DNA from: Elmis aenea
Taxonomy: Eukaryota; Arthropoda; Insecta; Coleoptera; Elmidae
Length of the DNA stretch: 64,000 bases
Direction of reading: 5' to 3'
Assembly: GCA_947652605.1 (NCBI GenBank)
Contig: OX393581.1
Coordinates: forward strand, 24,360,788-24,424,787
Below the pieces are notes generated by a model, which had not been told where the DNA came from, did not search any database, and was given only the letters and a program-made list of their open reading frames with translations. Below, in pieces: positions 61,701 to 64,000 of the stretch. Each line of letters starts with the position of its first letter. Within the stretch, counting starts at the first letter, position 1. The translations under genes and the position numbers were made by a program.

Positions 61701-63801
61701 TGGTTGTAACAAATGAAAACCCCGATGTTAATAGTTATGTGTTGTCTGATTCGACTGATTCGGCCGTATCGGCTGATTCAGGCGAGAGCACATTACAAAC
61801 AGATTACTCGTTGCCAACGCTACAAGCGGTATTATTTTCTTGCATTTTAGAAGATTGTGTCGACCAACTGGCGATATTGGGGAACATTGGGAATCTACCT
61901 AAAGTACAGGCGGACTTACGGTACAGAACCCTCGAACAAAAATTCGCTGGAGCTGGCCCAGATGTGCAATTATTCGATCCAGAAACAATAGAACCGTACG
62001 CAGTGGCGTTAGAAAAACAGAAGCTCATAAAGTTTCAAACAGATAGATCATATGTGGAAAAAGTTCTGAAAGCAACTATTAAAGAACTAACCAATGTCAA
62101 TAAATATCAAAATATAGTCAAGGCATTAAACGATTACGATCTATCGTGTCGTGAAGAAAATGCGCTTTTAGACGAAGCAATGAAGACCAAACAACAACTC
62201 CAAACGATTAAAAAATTGCTTGAAAAGGAAATAATTCAGGCTAGATTGGAACTTCAAGCGAAATCAGAATGTATTGGGCAGTTAAAAGATCAAATAGAGG
62301 TAACTTTAAAAAACATTGGTGTCCACGAATGCGGATTTGGCATTGCAAAGCCAAAATAATTTTTAATACATTGCTACTTTAACCGTAAACCAATTAGTAA
62401 CTTAATGTTATATTTTAGGATAGAATTTTTGAAAGTGGTGTTAAATTAAGATACTTAGATAGATGGGAAAATTCACGATCAGAACAAAACAATGCGCGAT
62501 TGGACAAAAGTGAAGATTATTATATGAGCATTGTTAATAATTCAAAGCTGTGCATCGAAAGAGAAGTACGAATAAATGCGGAAATATGCTCGTTTATAGC
62601 GGAAAATCAAAAGGTACAAAATCAACAGTTCTTGAACATTCGCAATTTATTAAAGCAGCGGATATTTAGCATAAAATATCCAACTTGTCGCTTTATACCA
62701 AAACTAATTTACATTTTTTTTTCCAACAAATATTTAAACTTGAATCTTATAATTTAGGAATATGAGGAAGGAATTCAAACTTGGATGGAAACTTACGATA
62801 AGGAAGTTGAAATGAGAGATACGGAGATGCAAATATTAAAAGAAAAACGGGAAGAGCAATTCACTCAGTTGGAGGCGCTAACTAAATTGGTAAAAATATT
62901 ATTCTTATATGCTTGTCCAGCTTTTAAAATAAACGCGATTATTAATATTGACGTTTACATATTAGAAAAGCCGAACAATTTTTTTCGCGCTAAGCTGACG
63001 ACGTAAAAGATTTTTGTTCTATGTTGTATCAAATTTTTGATTTTATACTTTTCTGCCATGTTTCAGTACGATGAACATAAAATAGCTGTAAACGAGTATT
63101 TGATAGTAAAAGAAAACAGACGAATTGCTCAAGAATTTTTGGAGCGACAAATAAGAGCTGCAATCAAAATTCAAGCTTGGTGGAGAGGAACTATGGTGCG
63201 AAGAAATCTAGGACCATACCGTAAGAAGAAGGGCAAAGGCAAAGACAAAGGAAAGGGTAAAAAGGAAAAGAAAAAATAGGCGTATTAAGAGATACAATAA
63301 AATAAAATACAGAGTGTATTGCAACAGTTACTTTGTACGCCAGTTGTTTTTTTTTTTAAATAAGCGTGTCTTGTTTAAAAAATTTTAACTACCTATATTT
63401 AGCACCAATAAATGATTAAGCCAGTGAACCTAAATAATTGTAATAATAAAAAAAAGTTTTTTCTGAAACGATTGTGTTTAATTTGCCAAGTACGTTATGT
63501 ACATTATAGATTTGCAAAAGCAATTGTATAAATAGTGCTTTACCTCAATTTCCGATAAAACAGAACAGTTAAAAACACTAGATGTCCATTTGAGACCTGT
63601 ATAAGTAAGACTTAGAGGATCGCTGTCTCGTTTGAGAGTTCGATTCGTATAAAGCCCCTCCTTCCAGGAATTGTCATTTAAATTATTCAATTCATCTGTA
63701 TGCCTGACGCGCGCACACATAAAACAGAGTCCTGCAGTCAGAAAAATTACGGCATACGCACTAACATACAATTTTACACATGACGCCAATCTTTGGCTCA
63801 T
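37731..63801 (-). CDS. Vlk/PKDCC-like secretory-pathway kinase, partial model
   Basis: Located exons are 63801-63544 (86 codons), 51392-51177 (72 codons) and 37894-37731 (164 nt). Exon 1 starts MSQRLASCVKLYVSAYAVIF, a signal-anchor or signal peptide at residues about 9-30, then a lumenal stem with NRT and NCS glycosylation sites, ending FNCSVLSEIE. Exon 2 continues in phase 0 with NLESVDATWAQTINKGQWKE, the ATP-lysine motif VAIKTI and the helix-C motif KLLKEISLLKKLQHNKL. Exon 3 has LHSSLGSLAITDFRKQHFVL, then ADGILKVSHVYNLSF. Order and motifs follow vertebrate PKDCC/VLK, a tyrosine kinase of the secretory pathway that acts on extracellular proteins. About 40 residues between HNKLIK and the exon 3 start, and the 3' end, were not found. 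Introns of roughly 12 and 13 kb are filled with transposons; the first also contains the defensin and DRC9 genes on the other strand. Family assignment rests on remembered motifs, and the linkage of exon 1 on phase and sequence fit. Confidence 0.65.
37895..38171. other. Kinase intron sequence, unassigned
   Basis: The splice acceptor GTATGTTTCAG (minus strand, 37905-37895) precedes the exon ending at 37894. Beyond it I recognise nothing. Confidence 0.4.
38172..38613. mobile_element. MITE with AATTTCCTTCACCT ends
   Basis: AAAAATTTCCTTCACCT and ACCTGTCAAATT on the left recur inverted on the right (AATTTGACAGGT, GAAGGAAATTTT). The left arm has about 9 extra bp between the two words. Non-coding; no target duplication resolved. 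Confidence 0.6.
38614..39595. other. Unassigned, low-repeat intron sequence
   Basis: No repeat family was recognised. A 33-codon plus-strand frame starting near 38890 (MKFRFRDQCNII...) has no supporting context. This is one of the few stretches in the kinase introns without an obvious transposon. Confidence 0.35.
39690..40470. repeat. Inverted repeat family with TTCCGGTTTCGCCGGAAA
   Basis: The left segment (39670-39850) has CACAATTGTTTCACTTCCGG and ATGGAACACCCTGTATATTT. The right segment (40308-40470) is its complement. A third, diverged copy is at 58705-58860. Non-coding. Confidence 0.7.
40566..41148. mobile_element. hAT MITE, copy 2 (CATTGAATAAAAAG family)
   Basis: The same 28-bp tips as 4594-5174, with a different perfect 8-bp duplication GTTGTTAC (40558-40565 and 41149-41156). 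The internal sequence is oriented opposite to copy 1. Confidence 0.92.
41258..41998. repeat. CAGGGTG-type repeat fragments in tandem
   Basis: A TA-preceded tip CAGGGTGTCCCAAATTCGAG at about 41258 matches the tips of 49817-51152 (including ATCTCGCTTAT). It is followed at about 41810 by another TA-preceded tip, CAGGGTGTTCTATTTTAAAT, which begins the family shared with 12404-12600. Confidence 0.6.
42159..43026. other. Kinase intron sequence, unassigned
   Basis: A 113-codon minus-strand frame (42585-42244) includes WDDLIPDLIAYAGYKRG. It lies between kinase exons but I could not align it convincingly with the missing kinase segment, so it is left uncalled. Confidence 0.3.
43029..44545. mobile_element. 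Palindromic MITE split by a hAT
   Basis: TA-flanked (43027-43028, 44546-44547), with tips CAGGGTGGTATATTTTCGAT and the inverse of CAGGGTGACCTATTTCGATT. The arms share CTCGGTTATTATCAGAGAT and CCAAAAACCGATTTTTGGCA. The left arm was opened by a hAT at 43231-43959. Non-coding. Confidence 0.8.
43231..43959. mobile_element. hAT element with TTTCGTTTTCG repeats
   Basis: The tips CAGGGAC and the inverse of CAGGGACTGAGAACG are flanked by the perfect 8-bp duplication CTCGAAAT (43223-43230 and 43960-43967). The right subterminal region repeats TTTCGTTTTCG/ACGAAAACGAAA many times (43850-43945), a dense direct array. 729 bp, non-coding. Confidence 0.85.
44546..46129. other. Unassigned intron with a diverged duplication
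   Basis: About 165 bp at 45285-45450 (AAATTAGGAATGTGGTGTTTTT...TTTTACATAGGGCAGCTATTTT) recurs in the same orientation at 45605-45770 with many differences. No coding sequence was recognised. The plus-strand open frame at 44702-44905 has no domain. Confidence 0.45.
46138..47328 (-). mobile_element. hAT element with transposase remnant
   Basis: The tips CAGTGTTTTCCAAACTTTTT and the inverse of CAGTGTTTACCAAACTATG are flanked by GTTTAGCT (46130-46137) and TTTTAGCT (47329-47336), 7 of 8. The minus strand near the left end encodes the C-terminus of a ZBED/SCAND3-type hAT transposase. At 1191 bp the element is deleted. A foldback element starts directly after its right duplication. Confidence 0.8.
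46207..46485 (-). pseudogene. ZBED/SCAND3-like hAT transposase C-terminal fragment
   Basis: ALKLKKELPLNDFWTNLTEK, then YPTVSKLTILVLLPFTATYL and CQYDFPKK match the conserved FW..l...YP.ls..Al.lLLPF.tTYLCE.gFS block of these transposases. The Glu and Ser of CE-x-x-FS are changed (CQYDFP), and a stop follows before the usual ..K.RN.L motif, so it is defective. Confidence 0.75.
47337..48246. mobile_element. Foldback element 1, ATTCTTCGCCCACA tandem arms
   Basis: Inverted arms (47344-47520 and about 48100-48238) start GGAACATTC and then consist of a 15-bp unit, ATTCTTCGCCCACAA, repeated about 8 times on the left and 6 on the right. They are followed by a common inner arm (TATCACAAATTTTATTTGTA). 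The 8-mer TTTTAGCT flanks it on both sides (47329-47336, 48247-48254); the left copy is also the right target duplication of the hAT at 46138. The core (47520-48100) has a TTATTATTATT microsatellite and no gene. The open frames with ILRPQFF repeats are an artefact of the 15-bp unit. Confidence 0.8.
48255..49814. other. Unassigned kinase intron sequence
   Basis: No repeat or coding family was recognised. On the minus strand a strong donor-like CGTG/GTAAGT lies at about 48330, but the sequence upstream is full of stops, so no exon is called. Confidence 0.35.
49817..51152. mobile_element. Large palindromic MITE (CAGAGTGTCCC tips)
   Basis: TA-flanked, 1336 bp. The arms share ATCTCGCTTATTATAAGAGA, TTGATCTAATGATTAAGAC and ATATCTATTTTTATAAATAA-like words in inverted order. 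The centre around 50300-50620 is unpaired. It lies only 24 bp from the kinase exon at 51177. Confidence 0.85.
51393..51934. other. Start of kinase intron 1
   Basis: The acceptor TTTACGCAG (minus strand) ends at 51393. The remainder to the LINE at about 51940 has no recognised feature. Confidence 0.4.
51940..53340 (+). pseudogene. Non-LTR retrotransposon reverse transcriptase relic
   Basis: The plus strand reads in several frames. ELLWSEFKKIILKSAERACG comes near 52050. The longest open frame (52283-52807) has ERWGYYFKELLENNNV, GKAAGYDGISPEMIKYM and LPKDWEVSVLLAIFK. Then CERIFEKIKRFERNLEETQY plus GFKPYRST, FIDLIKAFDRVPRENIWKML, and finally LAFADDVVLL near 53280. These are RT motifs 0 to C (GKAPGPDGI, the first aspartate in F-x-D, FADD) of RTE/CR1-like LINEs. 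Frameshifts and stops (for example after 52807 and in ..MGVK) show it is dead. No 5' or 3' end was defined. Confidence 0.85.
53341..54190. other. Unassigned spacer upstream of the defensin-like gene
   Basis: A 138-codon minus-strand open frame (53836-53420) has no recognisable domain and no start or splice support. GGTCACT words repeat around 53495-53530. The last 200 bp would contain the promoter of the defensin-like gene; I did not find a clear Rel/NF-kB GGGR-type site. Confidence 0.35.
54194..54315 (+). promoter_or_regulatory. TATA box and 5' UTR intron of the defensin-like gene
   Basis: GTATATAAG at 54194-54202 is a good TATA box about 150 bp upstream of the start codon. A donor CTGG/GTGAGT at 54254 and an acceptor TTATTTTAG ending at 54315 define a probable 62-bp intron in the 5' UTR. 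Confidence 0.55.
54344..54623 (+). CDS. Defensin-like CSαβ peptide, tyrosine-rich
   Basis: The exons are 54344-54434 and 54514-54623 (intron 79 bp, GTAAAG..TTTCAG), giving a 66-residue precursor. Residues 1-18 (MKLLVLFFAILFAVYTTA) are a signal peptide. The C-terminal part has exactly six cysteines spaced C-x4-C-x3-C-x9-C-x4-C-x-C. That is the cysteine-stabilised alpha-beta pattern of insect defensins (CxxxC pairing with CxC), with a short first loop. Six tyrosines lie between the first and fourth cysteines, which is unusual. It is followed by AATAAA at 54715. In insects such peptides are secreted by fat body or epithelia and kill mainly Gram-positive bacteria or fungi; the target here is unknown. 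Other CSαβ folds (drosomycin- or ion-channel-type) cannot be excluded. It lies in the first intron of the Vlk-like kinase, opposite strand. Confidence 0.78.
54888..55062. repeat. Short CAGGGTGTTCC-type remnants
   Basis: A TA-preceded CAGGGTGTTCCATAAG at about 54893 and an inverse GGAGCACCCTGTA at about 54943 bound only about 60 bp, apparently a collapsed palindromic MITE. Confidence 0.5.
56246..58185 (-). mobile_element. hAT element with internally deleted transposase
   Basis: The tips CAGTGGCGCGCCAGC and the inverse of CAGGGGCGCGCCGACAC are flanked by the perfect 8-bp ATTGTCCT (56238-56245 and 58186-58193), derived from the foldback tip. GGCGCCTGTGTGCA words occur inside both ends. The minus strand carries the transposase remnant. 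Confidence 0.9.
56667..57661 (-). pseudogene. hAT (ZMYM/DUF4371-type) transposase, internally deleted
   Basis: An open frame from ATG 57661 gives MSQEKNKNKLSGFQNLINKR and KREEERDKN, the typical basic KLSG..kRK start of this transposase class. It jumps directly to a late alpha-helical part (WYDILNKVNFVSKICQSSSM...SDESFKEIV), so the zinc finger and the first catalytic blocks are gone. After a frame break near 57050, 56945-56667 holds the dimerisation motif LPVSVASAERSFSKLKIIKN, then RSTMVQDRLSNLAIISIE. It is inactive, but the reading frames are long, implying a young deletion derivative. Confidence 0.85.
58208..58685. other. Unassigned segment
   Basis: It contains a small hairpin (CCACGC...GCGTGG near 58551-58572) and nothing coding. 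Confidence 0.35.
59075..59847. mobile_element. piggyBac-type MITE with TGATGCACAT motifs
   Basis: The tips CCCTTTACTGCGC and the inverse of CCCTATACTGCAT are flanked by TTAA (59071-59074 and 59848-59851). The sequence TGATGCACATNTGCA or its inverse occurs at about 59212, 59270, 59298, 59412, 59465 and 59815. This is a distributed motif that could bind the transposase. The tips resemble those of the piggyBac MITE at 10008-10528. Non-coding. Confidence 0.88.
60049..60574. mobile_element. Palindromic MITE (CAGGTGGTCCAAATTCGA tips)
   Basis: TA-flanked (60047-60048, 60575-60576). The arms share ATCTCGCTTAATAGTCAAGA and AAACTGCACATTTTT in inverted order. The long minus-strand open frame at 60337-60723 runs over the arm and is not a gene. 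Confidence 0.82.
60934..61603. other. Upstream region of the DRC9 gene
   Basis: It contains the right arm of the outer palindrome (61185-61330). The remaining 200 bp before the start codon is the likely promoter and 5' UTR. No TATA box stands out. Confidence 0.4.
61604..63279 (+). CDS. DRC9: Dynein regulatory complex subunit 9 (IQ domain G)
   Basis: Four exons: 61604-62299, 62419-62613, 62758-62889 and 63067-63279, all phase 0 with GT..AG introns of 119, 144 and 177 bp. They give 411 residues (vertebrate IQCG is about 440). The N-terminal 60 residues are Ser/Asp-rich and unstructured. A helical region follows (LQAVLFSCILEDCVDQLAIL), then long coiled coils (EENALLDEAMKTKQQLQTIK; WMETYDKEVEMRDTEMQILK). 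Near the end, the IQ motif AAIKIQAWWRGTMVRR binds calmodulin in the family, followed by a Lys/Gly-rich tail (KGKGKDKGKGKKEKKK). IQCG is part of the nexin-dynein regulatory complex of motile axonemes, so in an insect expression in testis and ciliated sensory neurons is expected. Start 61604 follows an AT-rich leader; AATAAA signals are at about 63297. It lies entirely within intron 1 of the opposite-strand Vlk-like kinase. Confidence 0.92.
63280..63543. other. Gap between DRC9 and kinase exon 1
   Basis: It holds the DRC9 polyadenylation signals and, on the minus strand, the kinase exon 1 donor (GAG/GTAAAG, exon end 63544). The two convergently oriented coding exons are only 264 bp apart. Confidence 0.6.
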
Positions 63802-64000
63802 TTTGAGGGCATAACTTCCATACAAAACTTCCACTAAATTTCGTAATTCAGCATTCAGGAGCTCATTTGGTCCTTTCGCTAAGGTGAAAAGTGCTGATTT
63901 AAATACGCTTGCACTCGAATGCTTTTATTAAGTTGGTTAATAATAACACACATAACCCTAAAATTCCTGATGGACATCAGTTGGAGAACAATAGCAAATT
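63802..64000 (-). promoter_or_regulatory. 5' region of the Vlk-like kinase
   Basis: Upstream of the ATG at 63801 the frame stays open for 11 codons back to a GTG at 63834. The remaining sequence should include the 5' UTR and promoter. No specific element was recognised. Confidence 0.35.

Overview
This is eukaryotic nuclear DNA, almost certainly from an insect. It is AT-rich, its genes have small phase-consistent introns with GT..AG borders, and it carries an insect-type CSαβ defensin, a mariner with the insect-typical transposase, a tRNA-derived SINE, piggyBac, hAT, Tigger, PIF/Harbinger, Helitron-like and gypsy relics. A beetle is my best guess from the general repeat style; this is a guess, not shown by the sequence. 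No prokaryotic operons, CRISPR arrays, rRNA or tRNA genes were seen.

Host genes supported here: (1) triosephosphate isomerase (Tpi), plus strand, three coding exons between 9400 and 13239, with a 3-kb first intron full of transposons; (2) a 130-residue four-transmembrane MARVEL-like protein, plus strand, 27304-27753, two exons; (3) a Vlk/PKDCC-like secretory-pathway kinase on the minus strand, with exons at 63801-63544, 51392-51177 and 37894-37731, perhaps a terminal exon near 36148-36025, and at least one exon not located; (4) a tyrosine-rich defensin-like peptide, plus strand, 54344-54623; (5) dynein regulatory complex subunit 9 (DRC9/IQCG), plus strand, four exons, 61604-63279. Genes 4 and 5 lie inside the first intron of the kinase, on the opposite strand.

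Most of the rest is layered transposable elements. The 0.6-8.2 kb block holds a PIF/Harbinger element, a THAP-domain pseudogene and two nests of hAT and foldback elements. 14.3-20.4 kb is one Tigger-like element stuffed with later insertions. 23-25 kb and 33.8-34.4 kb are gypsy remnants, the first split by a small Helitron. 28-31 kb is a satellite array with a 173-bp unit whose last units are inverted. 31-32 kb is a palindromic element split by a deleted mariner. 39.6-51.2 kb (inside kinase introns) and 54.9-61.4 kb are further nests. Twelve hAT-type elements have recognisable 8-bp target-site duplications (nine perfect, three with one mismatch), so the order of many insertions can be read directly.

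The most unusual structures are two foldback elements (47337-48246 and 55227-58199). Their long inverted arms are built from short tandem repeats with different unit sequences, yet they share similar tips and 8-bp target duplications. Other points of interest are the nested-gene architecture of the kinase locus, the apparent loss of the DFG-position aspartate in that kinase, and palindromic elements in which one arm is an internal empty-site control for insertions in the other.
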